Positions 22,702 through 35,712 of a DNA stretch of 64,000 bases are shown piece after piece. The notes beneath the pieces are model-generated. The model saw only the letters and a list, made by a program, of their open reading frames with translations. It was not told the DNA's origin and did not search any database. The first letter of the stretch is position 1. Each line of letters begins with the position of its first letter. The DNA comes from Blepharisma stoltei (taxonomy: Eukaryota > Ciliophora > Heterotrichea > Heterotrichida > Blepharismidae): the NCBI GenBank assembly GCA_914767885.1, contig CAJZBQ010000027.1, positions 744,001 to 808,000 of the forward strand, in the 5' to 3' direction. The translations under genes were made by a program, and so were the position numbers.

Positions 22702-25700
22702 ATGGTCGAAGAAATTTTATTTCCTAAAATTCTTGTCTTACTCCTCCTGCTATTGCTCCCACTGCTTTGTAAGGCTGATGAAATTGTCCAGCTCTACGAT
22801 CTCTCCAGCCTTAGAGTTCCTTACAATTCTGTTCGAAATCTTCCCCTTCAATATTATATCCAAGGTCAAAACCTCACTTATTCGCTCAGCGGATCATATT
22901 CAGGCGGCATAAACAGTGCTAGTCCTTCTATAACTCAAGGCATGAACTTAATTTCGACAACAAAAAAGGCAGCCTCCAATAATCCTCCCAACAGTTTTGA
23001 TCTGATCCAGCAAGATCAAAACAACCCTCAGCTATTGTATACAGTTGAAGGGTCAAATCTTAACTTTTGGAATATTGCCAGTCTAACTTTCCCCTGGAAA
23101 AACATCTTTCTTCTAATTTAAAAGGGGCTAATTTTTTCATTGAAAAAAATATAATTAAATCCATTATTTTTGAATGGAAATTAATTTAAAATATTAATTT
23201 ATTTAGCGCCCAACTGTTAAATAGTTTTCTACTTGCACTATCTCCATTAAATTAAACCAATACTACTTTATATAAAATTAGTATTTTTACATATAAAATT
23301 TTGTTCCAAATTAAAGGGGGTTAAATTACTCCAAAAAATAAAAATTTAGCCTATATTTTATTCCATTTAGACAGAGGGAGTAAGCAACATTCAGCTTTTA
23401 GGGTCTTCTCCAATTTCAGGGACCGGCACAGTTGTAGGGGTTTATTCAGTTTACCTTTCAAATACAGCTTATTATATTATTTTGCAGAGCAGCAAGACAG
23501 GAATCTCAGCGTCGCTTTATAATTTGACAAAAACCGCGACAATTGCACCTATTTCAGGTATGAGTTATACGATTTCTACAAGCTACTCTTTAATCGGGTC
23601 ATCTTTTACGACAATGAATAGCAATATTTTCAGCTTTGTCCAGGTGGGTGGTACAACGCCTACAGTTTATGTGATTGCTTTTGATACTATACATTCAACT
23701 GCTACCTTATATAATCAGATTAATAACAGCACTGTACAAGCAAAAACTTTTAATCCAATTGCAATGGGCTTTTCAAATAAAAATTATGCTTACATTTGTG
23801 ACACAAATAACGGTGTGTTCTTATTTAACGCCACTGCTTATTTAGCGGCTCCGAATACAGCTATTGATATTCCAATGCTTCTGCAAGATCCAAGCGACTA
23901 TGGGTATATTTTTTCTTGTTCTTTAGATAATGACTGGCTGGCTGTAGGGACTTCTCAAGGAATTGCTTTATATTTATTCCCTTCTCTTCAATTTGTGAAA
24001 AAATTATCAAGATATGCTCGCCAGCATGAAGCTACCAGTCTGTTAGGGCTACAAAGATTAAGTAACACATATACATTTACAACTAGTTATTTTATCAGCA
24101 ACTTAACTACAAGTTTCAGAGTGCAATACTTGCAATCTCAATTACAAGAAAATTTGTTATACTCAGAAATTTCATATGACCTTTTCTCCACAGATTCAAG
24201 TGTATTAGCACCTCCATATATTGTTATCGCAATGAGCAATATTTGGTATGCTATTTTCAACACTCCGAGCTACCTTTGGGTTTATCAAATCAATAGACCG
24301 TATGCATCTTCTGTGGCTTTGTCCTCTCCATATACCTTTACTGGAGATTTGGTAGTCAGCAATTTAAATACAGAAATCCAAGTCCCTATAGTTTTGCATG
24401 GGGTTGACCCAAAAAGCTATGAAATTTATGGCTACAAAGGATTTGCCAAAAGTGCTGGCTTTGGATATCCTTCTGAAATAATTATGTATATGAATACTAA
24501 TGTTACTAACTTTTATTCTTATTCAATAAAATTATATTTTCCGATAAGCATAAGAGTTTTTATATGCTAAAAATAAGAAATAGATTTTTATATGCTAAAA
24601 ATAAGAAATAGAGAGAGTAAACAAAATCTTGAGTTTTATTTGCCTGTATCCAATTATTATGCTGGACAAGGTTTAGCTTATAAACTTGAAACATCTGGAA
24701 ATATTCAGGATGTGACTATTGGAATCGTCCTTCCGGAGAAATACATGCAAACTTCAAATATAAATACACAAGCTTCTATAACTTTTAGTCCTGTGCTGGC
24801 TACCGATTTCAATGAACTCATCCCAATTGCTGTGGCCATACCTACAGGTGACTCAAATATTACTATTTATAGCTTGAATCCTTCATCAGGCCCTATGCGT
24901 CAATCAACCTTTACTTGTACAAACAGTTCAATGTACAGCAATAATGCAATAACTTTTATTGGAGGCAATATCAGATTTTTGATTGTAGAATGCTATCTGC
25001 AAAATCAAAACACTGGAGCTTATAGCCTATACCCCTATATAGCTTTCTTTTGCGAACAAAATGTAACAGATAATTGAACAACCAAGATAGACCCTATCAA
25101 ATGATTAGCTGAAATTCTATGGCAGGAAGGGTTAAAAGTAGCATGCCAAACAATGGTTGACATATTAAACAAAGTTGATAAATAAACACTCCAATTTTTA
25201 AAATGGCTTTATAATTAAATTAATTTTAAATTAAAAAGATCCCCTTATATTTATATTTCTATAAAATATCATAATTTATGAGAAGCTTTAAAAGCAAAGA
25301 AATGAAGTGAGTAAAATAGCTGGACGGGCCACAAGGTTTTTGAGAGTGAAAACATTTATAACTAATAATCCCTCTGCATTTGTAAGTGCATAATCTATTA
25401 TATTTTGTGCTAATGTCAGTTTTGTTCCAAATACTAAATTTTGAGTTTATTATAGAAATCCGATATATCGAAGTATCATAGAAATTACTGAGCACTTTGC
25501 ATACTGCAGAGGATCTTTAGTTATAAATGTTTTTACACTTGAACGTCTTTAATCAGTTCCAGCAATTTTACTCACTTGGTTTCTTCATCTTCCAAGTTTC
25601 GATTATTAGCAGAAATACGAAAATGAAAATCTCTCAGAAATGACTGAGCGCTTTACATAATGCAGATGGATTATTATATATGAATGTTTCCACTCTTGAA

Positions 25701-28573
25701 AACCTTGTAGCAGTTTAGCTATTTTACTCACTTCTTTTCTTTGCTTTTAAAGTTGCTCATAAATTATGATATTTTATAGAAATATAAATATATGGGATTT
25801 TAAAAATCGGAGCATTTATTTATCAACTTTGTTTAATATGTCAACCATTGCTTGACATACTACTCTTTAACCCTTCCTGGCATAGAGATTTAGCTAGTCA
25901 CTTTGAGAGTCTATCTTGGCTGCTCAATTATCAGTTGCATTTTGTTCTATAAAGAAAGCTATATAGTGGCACTGGCTATATGATGTAGACTGGTACATTT
26001 ACTCTGTAAGCAGCAGCTATCAGCCAACTCTATTAAGCACTTTTTCATGGATCCAAATAATTCCTTCAACTAAACTAAGCATTATCTGCACAAATATAGC
26101 AGCACTTAGAGGACAGCAAATAGAAATTTACCAATTTGACCAAACAACATACAAATTTACTGCTTGGACACCAATATCTACAAATAGCATATCAGGAATC
26201 AACCAATTTATGCCTATAGATTTTGTAATAGAAAATAATGGTGGAAGCTGCAGTAGCATTTATGTTTACGACTTCAACGCTGGACTTATTCAGGTTACAG
26301 TCTCAAACTCAGCAGGGCCATATGCAGCATCAACAATTGGGACAATCAGCTCTTTGCAAGATATATATGCACGCATCGGTACTTATGGAGAAAATGTATT
26401 CATTATTTCACCTCAATCTGACTCTGCAATGAGCTTTGCTGGAGTTCAAGTTACTTCTTCTAGCTACCAAATTACTTATTACCCAGTCTTTTCTGGCTGT
26501 AGCTATACTGCTATTGATATAAGTGACACGTTTGTAGTTGTTTTGTGCGAAAACATTGATGGAAACCAAATTTTGGTGTTTGATTATAACGACTACACCT
26601 TTGAAAATTTATACACCTCGATCCCAGTTGATAGTATTGGCGCCATTTCTTTAGAAGGTGGCTCTATCAATTCCCTATTTGTGTACACAGGGGAATATTT
26701 CTCTTCTTATGCGCTTAGCCAAATAGCTGATGAATTCAGTCCTCCAGTGAGTTCTGATTTTATTCCTCAGTATTATGGTGGTGTTACTACCTGGGCTTTG
26801 GTATGGTTTAATTTTACAGCTGCCCCTACAACTGAAATTGTGGTTGAATTTGAATTAAATGCAACTAACAGCTACAATAGTAATAAAACTACCATCGTCT
26901 TTTCCTTACTCCCAAGAGGTACAGCTATTAAGCAAGAGACTAGCTTTGATACTAGCAGCAGTGTCCTCACATCTGGAGAAAAGGTTAAAATCACTGATAG
27001 TTCATTTATTCAGCCGATACCTCTTAACGCTTTTATTGGGAATAACTTGAATTTCGGCTTATTGAACAATAAAAATGGAACTTTTATACAAAGTTCTGAG
27101 CTTTGTCCAGTTGAATCAGCCCCTATATGTATTCTAGGCAAATATAAGATTGATAGCGCTTTATCGTATGAGTCAACATCTGTTTCTGCGTTCGACATGA
27201 CTCAATCTGGAGCCATTCTTTATGTCTCCATAGAAAATGCGATCATTGCTTATGATACCACAGCTAGCCCATATTCAGTGTCCCAAGTCTATAATTTGAC
27301 TGATTTCCGTGGATCCTACACGACTAACTGTTTGAAAATACAGAGCGCGCCTTATAGTAATGTATTAATTATGTCCTGCACAGAGTGGAAGACTGAAGCT
27401 TCAATGTACAGTGACACTTATCTGACCGTGCTCAATCTAACAAATATCAAAACCCCTCAACAAATAATGCTTAAATCATACCCTGCTGTCCTAATTACTA
27501 TAGCTGATGATTTAACTCTACAATATCCATTGGCTTATGTCCATGATTTCCAAACTGTCGATGTCTACCAAATCATCACAAATAATGGCCAGGTTTCCTT
27601 AAATCTGGTCTCTTATATTGATCCTGAGGTGATTGAGACCAATACTTTCTTTATTTGCTCAGTTCTCTACATTAACAGCACAGATCTGATTTTACTGGAA
27701 ATTTATAGCGGATTCATATACCTTAAAGCAACCCAAACAGTGAATCCCGTAGGATTTACTTATTCTATTTTCGCTACTTTCCCAGTACCGTCTTCAATAG
27801 TTAATTATGAAAACACTTATTACACCTCAGCTTATATGACAAGTGATAAGAAAATGATCATTGCTACTGAAGTAAGAGGGGATGTATATGTTTATGATAT
27901 AAATAATGATGGATTAGAGCTAAAAAGCCAGTTCCCACCGCTTACTCAAGAGTATGCTTATTGGATTAACTCAATTGCTGTGAACGAAACTCTAAAGCTG
28001 ATGGTTTTCCCGATTTGGGATACTACCAAAGTAAAGCTTAGAGTTCTGAATTACACACAAGAAACTATAAACGCTATCTACACTGATATTGATGTAGGAA
28101 TACCTTTAGCTTCTCAGTCATTTGGAAGTATAGCAAATATAAACCTTGCTTATAAAGATGAAAATACAATTAAAATCAATTCATTTACTCAGCTTGTGCA
28201 AAGGACTTCTAGTGAAGTGGTTTTGGCTGAGATTAATTTGTTGCCTCAGGTCATAATTTCTCCAATCGATTCGTCTGTTTCAGTTGAATATTCATTGGCT
28301 GCTTATATTCAAGAATCAGGAGCACAAGTAGAATTAGGAACTTTAAGCTTGATTTTTGGAAAGGGATCAAGCCCATCTGATGATAGCAGCAGCGATGGCG
28401 ACAACTCCAACTGGTACAAAGAATGGTGGGTCTGGTTCATTATTATTGTTGGCGTTCTTTTGGTGGTTTCTACACTAATTATTGCAATTTATTTCATCAA
28501 AAGATCCCGCAAAAAGAAAGAGATGGAAAGTTTACTTATGGTTGATAAGAAATTTAGCGTTAATACTAACTAA
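22702..28573 (+). CDS. Large type I surface glycoprotein, ciliate-specific
   Basis: 1501 residues after removal of three inserts (23084-23380, 24507-24617, 25021-25978); the total is divisible by three. A strong signal peptide (MVEEILFPKILVLLLLLLL) was used to choose ATG 22702 rather than the in-frame ATG at 22660. The ectodomain is beta-rich, full of Ser, Thr, Tyr and N-glycosylation sites, with weak internal repeats suggesting propeller-like blades. Near the C-terminus, after an acidic Ser/Asp linker, one membrane span (WWVWFIIIVGVLLVVSTLII) leads to a short basic tail ending VDKKFSVNTN. I recognise no domain. It is probably displayed at the cell surface or in a vesicle. Confidence 0.75.
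23084..23380 (+). mobile_element. IES, 297 bp, TAA-flanked
   Basis: TAA stands at 23084 and 23381. Ends are CTTTCCCCTGG and CAGAGGGAG, a faint version of the CT...AG ends of the MITEs. The core is AT-rich with two related TTAAAGGGG segments, near 23118 and 23313. Removal joins WNIASL to SNIQLLGSS in frame. Confidence 0.75.
24507..24617 (+). mobile_element. IES, 111 bp, containing a 28-bp tandem duplication
   Basis: TAA at 24507 and 24618. The insert holds two adjacent copies of a 28-bp unit (TTTTTATATGCTAAAAATAA and 8 more bases) near 24558-24613. Both hosts and flanks are in frame after removal (NVT-KQNLEFYL). Ends are CTTTTATTC and AGAGAGAG. Confidence 0.75.
25021..25978 (+). mobile_element. 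Foldback IES, 958 bp, with long inverted arms
   Basis: The left and right thirds are reverse complements over several hundred bases, starting TATAGCC. Shared blocks include CTATATAGCTTTC, GATAATTGA, ATTAAACAAAGTTGATAAAT and ATAAAATATCATAATTTATG. A GTGAGTAAAAT module recurs inside. With the TA at each end, removal gives NTGAYDVDWYIYS in frame, whereas any nearer boundary leaves a TAG. No transposase frame. Confidence 0.8.
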
Positions 28574-28583
28574 TATCATTATC

Positions 28584-29309
28584 TTAAACTTTTTCAGAGC
28601 TTTCACTTTCAGCATCAGTTTTCGCAATTTTCGGAGTTAGCGATTTTCGCTGTTCTCTTTCTTCCTTCAAACTTTTATAAAAACTATCTCTCGGGAATAG
28701 ATAGGTATTCATCTTTTTCTTCAAAAACATAAAATAAATTCCGCTTGAAACTGATAAAAATACAGCGAAAAACATAAGAATAACTCCAAAGTAAATTTTC
28801 AGGTCATAATCTGAGTCATAATTGCTAGGTGGTGACATGTTGTAGAATTGTGAAACTGATAAATAAAGCACCACCGCCACAATATAAACCCCAGGATATA
28901 CATAGTGTGGAAAATCATACTTCAATAATCCCCACATTCTGCATCCACAAGCCTTGCCAATCATATTGAGTATCCCATACGCCATAAAAGCATGCGCCAA
29001 AGATGAAAACACCACAAACAAAATCCCTGCTATCTCCAAATTGTCTTTATTGTCGCACAACTTTTTGCTTAAATACTGTGCGTAGATACCTGGGTCACAA
29101 AAATGATCAGAGAACTGTTCGTATGACGCAACAAGTTGGGCTTCTAGACCATACTGCGAATTGGTGTAATCATATCTAATCCCCAGCAGTCCTATGTAGT
29201 ACTTGTCCATAAATTTAAAAATCTCTACAAAGTATACAGACAAAACCACACAAAAGTACAGAATATCGATGCCGATTTTGTAAAAAATAGTTGACCTAGC
29301 ACTTACCAT
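28584..29309 (-). CDS. Four-span membrane protein, unknown
   Basis: 241 residues with four hydrophobic segments: about 12-32 (IDILYFCVVLSVYFVEIF), 95-120, 138-155 and 176-195. A Cys-containing loop lies between spans one and two, and a charged Ser/Glu-rich tail follows span four (KIAKTDAESESSEKV). It is convergent with the surface glycoprotein gene, with 10 bp between stops, and the start is a clean ATG. I recognise no family. Tetraspan proteins of this kind are common in ciliates and often lie in the plasma membrane or alveoli. Confidence 0.7.
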   Translation of the reverse strand: MVSARSTIFYKIGIDILYFCVVLSVYFVEIFKFMDKYYIGLLGIRYDYTNSQYGLEAQLVASYEQFSDHFCDPGIYAQYLSKKLCDNKDNLEIAGILFVVFSSLAHAFMAYGILNMIGKACGCRMWGLLKYDFPHYVYPGVYIVAVVLYLSVSQFYNMSPPSNYDSDYDLKIYFGVILMFFAVFLSVSSGIYFMFLKKKMNTYLFPRDSFYKSLKEEREQRKSLTPKIAKTDAESESSEKV

Positions 29310-29330
29310 ATTATTATCGACTTTTTATAT

Positions 29331-31703
29331 TTAATAGTTATCAGAAAGTTTAGCCTTTTTCAAATACTTCCCTAGGTCAGCGAACATAAACATAGCTGGT
29401 TTTCTCCATTTGAATTGTCCAGTTATACATGAGATCATGTAGTTGTTTAGTAACTTGATAATCCAGGTGTCGGATTCTCGAGGTCTTTTTTGTCCATTTT
29501 GGAGGTTTTCGACAGCTTCCCAATATACTAAAGCGCTTTCTCTATATATAAGGACTTTAAAATTTGGAACCCCTGAAGTTCTTTGGATTTTATAGTCGGT
29601 ATGCAAGAGAGTTTCTGTGAATTGTAATTTATGGACATCAATAAAAGCTACTTCATGGGAATTTATAACGAACCGGAGAGGGAAAGGAGGCTTATAGAAC
29701 TTGTACATAAAATATTGTATAAGGGAAAAAGAATTGCAGGTTATATCATGATTTCGTAGTGAAAATTCTTGGGGATAGAGGTAAATTTTGGTACCTCTTT
29801 CTTTAGGGAAAAGTGAATCGTAGTTAAAGTGGCTTCTGTTAAGAATATTCATTAAGTTTGGTTGGGAAATATCTTTGTTAGGGTATACTGGCTGGTTTAG
29901 CTTGTCAAACACAATAAAAAAGCAAGGGACATATAGGTCTGTTTTTTCAATAAGTGCAATAGATAAGAATTCTTCTGTTCTGCTAAAAATTATTGCTATT
30001 GGTGAAAGCTTCATCATTGGAACCAATAAATTTTTTCCACTAGTCCCAACACAATAATTTCCTACTTCCTGTGGATTTAACTCCAGCTTGCTTGAGACTT
30101 CTAAAACCATCACTTTTGTATCCAAATTGCTAGAGTCCCACGATTTCAGCATTTTTTGTCTGATATCGAACTCTCCATCCTCTTGATTCTCAGGCAAAAA
30201 TTCAAAATCCATCGGCTCAGCTTTCGGAATTATTTTAATAATTTTGCCTTTCCTCATATTCACAGTCCCTCTAGAGTTAATTCCAACTACCCCTTTTCCT
30301 ATAATATCACATATTTTCGAAAGCGCATTAAAATCATTTAAAAATTCTTTCCCCATCCCTTCAATAGCAGAAACCGGGATACTTGCCTTGCAGAAGAAGT
30401 TCATTCTTGGGTACCCTATTTCAGGAAACCTTTTCAAAAATTCGCATGTGCCCTGAGAATGGCCACAAAGGGCGCACATATGACTTTGCAGCTGTTTTTT
30501 GACAGGCTTATTATTGATTTGTTCAATTTTGCTTTTCCCAAAGGACAACACAGCCATTTCATTTTTCGCAATTTTTTCATTCCCCATTCCTCCAAATATA
30601 AAAAGTGAATTTTTAAAAGTCGCAGCTGAGTGAGCCATTCTTCCAGGAATATAATTCATAGGCTTAATTTCATTTCACGCATTTCTTTCAATGCTATAAA
30701 CCCATATATCGCTTACTGCACCTTTCGTAGAACATTCTCCTCCAAAAACTATAAGAAAATTTACATTTAAAGGAGACATTGAGTGGGAAAGCCTTTTTGG
30801 TGGACAATTATCGCTGGTTATGCGTCTGCAAATTGCTGCATCATTTTTTATTTCAATTTCAAAAAAGTCATTGGTGTATTCGTCGACTTCAGAGGAAAGG
30901 TGGCTGGTGTTTCCTCCAAATATCCAAAGTCTGTCTTTAGTGGAGGCAAAACCCATGGATTCTCTATGGCCTGGGTGATCTCCTTGCCATTTCAAAGATT
31001 TTCATTCAAAAGTGTTCAGATTCATAGAAAAAATATCATCTAAAAGGCCTTGAGAGCCACTTCCTCCATATATGATCATTTGGCTTCGGATCACTCCAGC
31101 AGCGTGTCCATCTCTCCCAGTTGGTTTGGCTCCAGTTGTTTTGTATTCATCCCAAGATTTGGTGTTTATATCTAGCACCCAGACGTCATTGTAAGGCTCA
31201 GTTTCGCCTTCTCCACCTTCACATCCTCCAAACACAATAAGCTGCTGCTTGTAAGGAATCATAGAATGCCCTTCCCTGGGCTTAGGCAAATTCGTAGTTT
31301 TCATTGAAAAAAACATTTTCGGGCCAAGCTCAAGCACGTGGCACGAACTTCTGGTCTTTGAATCGGTCCCTCTCCCGCCAAAAAGATACAATTTCCCTTC
31401 AATTTTAGCAGCTGCACATCCCCATCGAGCTAATGGTCTTCCGCTAACTAAATTACAATTACCTAATGAAGGAACAATTGTCCATTTGCAGCTTCATGAT
31501 TCAGAATCTTGGTTTCTGCCAGCCCCACTTGTAGTGTGTAACTGGGAAATTAGATCAGAAATTGACAAGTTATTGGACCTCGAATTGTTTAGAATTTTGT
31601 AAAACTAAGTGAATGCTACCTTTTCGTGCTCTTCTGAGGTCAGTTGGAGCAGGTTGCAGTTAATTGAACTTGAATCTGAGTTCGAGATGTCCATATTTTT
31701 CAT
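29331..31703 (-). CDS. Kelch-repeat protein
   Basis: 785 residues with one 15-nt intron (31605-31619). After a 55-residue N-terminus come about five Kelch blades (YLFGGRGT, IVFGGCEGG, MIIYGGSGSQG, WIFGGNTSH, LIVFGGECS, LFIFGGMGN). These would form a beta-propeller protein-binding scaffold. The C-terminal half is not Kelch. It starts with a small Cys/His cluster (CALCGHSQGTC) and continues as a region of ~400 residues I do not recognise. TGA is Trp at ESWSCKW, NTFEWKW and NAWNEIK. The role is probably scaffolding. Confidence 0.8.
31605..31619 (-). other. 15-nt intron in Kelch gene
   Basis: On the minus strand GTAGCATTCACTTAG; removal joins SEEHEK to FYKILNN. Confidence 0.85.
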
Positions 31704-31802
31704 TATAACCATTGCTTACTTAAGGGAACAAAGGGACCTTAACGATTATTAAATTTAAAAGGCAGCTGGGGACTTATAAATGAGAAGATTAAATAGGTAG
31801 TT

Positions 31803-34016
31803 TTACATGCGATTTTGAAGGAAGGTTTTTTCAAATTGGGATACAATGCTATTAAAAATAGGGTGGCCAAGTTTGGCCTTGATGGAGGGTCATTTAGTAT
31901 TATTGAAAGCTCTAACGATATTGTCGTATTCAAAGCTGAATTTTGAGCGAAAATCGTTTGCCATTGCACTTAAGCAGCCATACAAAATAGGCAGATATGA
32001 TCGATCAGCAGTTGATGAGTCTCAACTCATAATGCTGCTGATAGAGTATCATGCATTACTTATGTCTTGCAGTTGAATCACATAGCTTGCAAACAGCTTT
32101 CCAAGCGCTATATTTTTGATGATTTCAGTGTTAACAATTTTCTGGATTTCAGACATCTTTTTCTCTCCAAGGTCTTTCATGAGGCACTTGTGTAGCGCAA
32201 GCTCCGGAGATACTGGATTCGGGATTAAAATTTCAGCTCGAAAGAATATCTCCAATTTAAAAATTTCAAAAAGTGGGGAAGAATTTGAAAATTTTGAAAC
32301 TTTTTCAAGCAACTTGATATACTGTTCACCATATCCATGAATTTTTGGAGTGTGAAGAGAGGCCTCCAAATACAAATCTACTAATTTAATGCAAAGATAT
32401 ATATGAGCTTTGGTTAGGAAATTTGAATTTGAAAAATTTGCCATTGAATTTCTTAGAGTTGTGGATATTGATGTCAATTTTATTTCACTTGCCTTTGAGC
32501 TTATATTCCATAAAGCTAGACAAACATCTTTTCTAAATTCTAAAAATTCCCGACAATTTTCAGCTTCATACCGATCTTTAGCATAACCTTGCATTTTTTT
32601 TTGAGTTTCTGTTATAGAAGTATTGACTGTAGATTCTGGATTATTTAATTTTGGATAATTAAATGGTGCTGATATATTCATAGGAGGATTAGGTATATTT
32701 TGAGTTGTTGGGGGAAAATTGGTAGGGGTAGGGGCATTGGGATATGTCATGGCTTGCATTGAAAATGTGTTTGATTGTAATGGAGCAGATAGCGCTATTG
32801 GTTGAAATGGTGACGCTGTTTGTTGAGGCTGCGTTGTGGTTTGCCTTGTGTTTAACGCTATTGGTTGAAACACATTTGTGGGCTTTTGAATAGAAAATGG
32901 AGATTGCTGAGTTTGAAAGACTGGTTGATTTGTTAGTGTGATTTGTTGAAAAGATTGTGTTGGCTGACTAACAATTGTTGTTTGCTGGAACGGTTGTGTT
33001 GCACCTAATGGTTGAGAAGTGAAAGCATTTTTATAAGCTGGATTCGGCGAAAATTGATTTACAGGTTGCTGAAATGGATTTTCTTTTGGAGCATTTTGAA
33101 TAGAAAAACTATTTTGGAATACTCCCTGCTGGCCTGGAATAGCAGTTGGAGGCTTCCATTGAGAATTAGTTGCATATGTATTTTGAGTTTGCATAGAATA
33201 ATTTTGCTGCATATTGCTCCCCATATCTTGATCCATAAATTGATTATCTTGGCTAGGCTTAATTGGATTATTTTCGACTATAGGTTTTACAGTGTTAATT
33301 TGTGGGCGAACAGAACCATTGTTTTCTATTATTGGTTTCACAATAGGATCTTTAACAGAAAAATCAAAGTCAAACGTATTATTTTTAAATGGTTCATTTT
33401 TCTCTTGTTTTGCTTCATTTGCAGGTTTTATATCCATCACAGTTATCTGCTTTTCCAGCAAAGGAGGATCTTTTATTTCTTCTTTAGTTTCATTAAGTTT
33501 TTTAATATCTTCTTCTTTCTTTTTCTTTTCTAATTCTTCATTGGTTTTATTTACACTATGCAAAGTTTTTTCTATGCTTTCAAGAATCTGATTAAAACCT
33601 CCATGCATTTTTTCTGTTTTCTCTGACTCTATATTGTCTATTTCATTTCAAGCGAGCCTACTTTTGTTATAGCTTTCCCTTAGCTTTGAATAGGCATCTT
33701 CAAATTCAGGGTTTGGGGATTTTAGTTCTTCTATTATCAGTTTCCCTGCTTTTTTAAACTCAATTGATTGGGCTTCTAAGTTTTTTGCTTGCTTTTTCCG
33801 TGTTATGGAACACTTTTTGTCGAAAAAGCTAGGAATATAAGAAGGTGCAGTGATTTCATTTTGGCTGCCATTATAGCTAGCCTCTTCTTGAAAGAGAAAA
33901 GACTCATGATAATGGCTGCTGGTTTTAAAAATAGGTGAGTCGGTGATATTGTCGAAATTTAATCTTTTAGAAGGACTTGGATATAGGTTTGAATTGTTCT
34001 TTTTACTAAAATCCAT
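31803..34016 (-). CDS. Gln/FG-rich nucleoporin-like protein, possibly GLE1
   Basis: 737 residues, no insert. The middle (about 200-350) is a low-complexity Gln/Pro/Thr/Phe region with repeated FQPIAL and QPF motifs, as in nucleoporins. A Lys/Glu coiled coil lies before it. The C-terminal ~300 residues are helical; phrases such as FKLEIFFRAEILIPNP and IALGKLFASYVIQ resemble the GLE1 mRNA-export domain that activates the DEAD-box helicase DBP5 at the nuclear pore. That match is by eye and modest. TGA is Trp at RLAWNEI, ISNAWYS and MSWDSS, extending the frame 80 residues beyond the apparent TGA stop. Alternative: another FG-repeat pore protein. Confidence 0.5.
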
Positions 34017-34341
34017 TTTGATTTTATAACTATAAGGCTTGGTATCAATTTATTTTAGAGGATCCCACAAACCAGTCCTTATATAACCTATATACTTCTT
34101 ATTGTTTTAATAAAGAGCTTAATAATTTGATCATATAATTATTTAGAATTTATCAGTGTCTTTATGTATAATCAGAAAATAGGATGAATGCTATTAGCAT
34201 TACATAGGCATTTGCAGATTAAAATAATTTGAAATTTTTAACTATAAATCAATAATTTTAAATAATTTTTGCTAGTCGTTAATTATTTAATGGATTAAAA
34301 GCATCTGACAAGGATAAAAAATAGTATTTTTGTTATTTAAA
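34017..34341. other. Intergenic, AT-rich
   Basis: 325 bp between divergent genes. No feature seen beyond AT-rich sequence. Confidence 0.5.
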
Positions 34342-34803
34342 ATGAAATGTTGTTTTAATCCTTTGAAAATTCTTGCTGTGGGGTATTTTACAACGTTTGC
34401 ATCAGGACTCTATATATTTGTCGCATTCCAAATGAATTCACTGTAAAGAGTATTAAGGTTTGCCTTTATATGAATTTTAAGCATGCTTATTATCCTCCTG
34501 ATTATTATCTGCGTTTCACGTAAAACAAGATCAAGAAGATTAAGATATTATAGTCATACATATGCTCACTCACAACGCACTGAGCCTCTTTTAGCGTCAA
34601 GATATGAATTACATATTGTTTCTGAGTTAAACACCAGCAGAACGGAATCATTAAATTTAGATGATGAATGTGCAATTTGCAAGCAACTGTACAGGCCGAA
34701 TGAAATAGTTGCCCGAACTGATAGGTGTTTCCACCTGTTTCATAGTAGCTGCTATACAAATTGGATGAGATATAACAGCACATGCCCAATATGCAGAAAA
34801 TAA
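34342..34803 (+). CDS. Small membrane RING-H2 E3 ubiquitin ligase
   Basis: 148 residues with one 15-nt intron (34443-34457, ending AAG rather than TAG). Two hydrophobic segments (residues about 8-30 and 36-52) are followed by a basic stretch and a C-terminal RING-H2. The RING starts CAICKQLY, has Cys-x-His at RCFHLFHSSC, and ends CPICRK. It is anchored in a membrane with the RING in the cytosol. It shares this layout with the gene at 37458, so the two flank the decarboxylase genes as distant paralogs. Confidence 0.85.
34443..34457 (+). other. 15-nt intron in RING gene
   Basis: GTAAAGAGTATTAAG; removal joins QMNSL to FAFIWIL. Confidence 0.75.
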
Positions 34804-35009
34804 ATTTGATAATTTAATAAAAAAATCATTCTTTTACCGTTGCATTTATTTTTCTGACTTCATTGATTTGGATATAATTGATAAGTATGATTATAAAATA
34901 GTTTTTTAATAAGTTATAATCATTAATTACTATTCTAAAATCGATTGCTCAAATATTGGCTATAGATAATATGACTATGTTTATTTCAATATCAACAATA
35001 ATTATATAA

Positions 35010-35712
35010 TGGCTATAATGAATAAAATTATTTATAACTCAGTATGGGTTCTGACCGTTGGGAAATTATCAGCCACAATAGAAACTTTTGAAGCGATTAT
35101 AGAGAGCAGAAAGTTCGAAAATAACATATCACTGTATCCTGAACTTGACTCATTGTTGAAAAAGCACCAGCTTTACATCAATTAGATTTTTATGCTGTTA
35201 ATGCAATGCAGACCATTTATCGTATCTAGAATGGTCTCTTTAGGGCTAGGCTTCGACTGTGCAAGCAAACAAGAGCTTGAGTTCATCAAAGCAGCAAATG
35301 CGAATATAGAAAATGATGTAATATTTTCACAGCCTATCAAATCAAGCAGAGACCTCACAGCAATATTGAACCTTGGGGTGAAATATGTGACCCTTGACTG
35401 TGCAAAAAAGCTTCAAAAAATTGCAAGCTTTGGGGTGCCGAATCTGAAAATGGTACAAGGTTGGTTTTTTACCCTGATTTTTTACCAAAATCAAAAAATG
35501 GAGAAGGAAGCATAAAGGTGACTTCAGCATTATATGGACCGACTTTTAATGGACTAGATAAAATAGTTGAATGCTATTTCGAAAATGCTGAAACATGATG
35601 GCACTCGAAAATACGGAGCTTATAATCAATTTTTGGCTACTGGTTTTAATGGGATTCCAATGGCATCGAACTCAAAACTATATATACTCGAGCAAGATTT
35701 CGTTGCAAATTA
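35010..35712 (+). pseudogene. Decayed ornithine-decarboxylase-like copy
   Basis: It matches the intact gene at 35958 in two blocks: the N-terminal barrel (VSRMVSLGLGFDCASKQELEF) and the C-terminal end (LYGPTFNGLDKIVECYFENA, GFNGIPMASNSKLYI). Roughly 450 bp between the blocks are deleted, the N-terminal segment has a TAG and frame breaks, and the Cys of the active-site TCNGLD is Phe. It is a tandem duplicate that has died. Confidence 0.8.
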
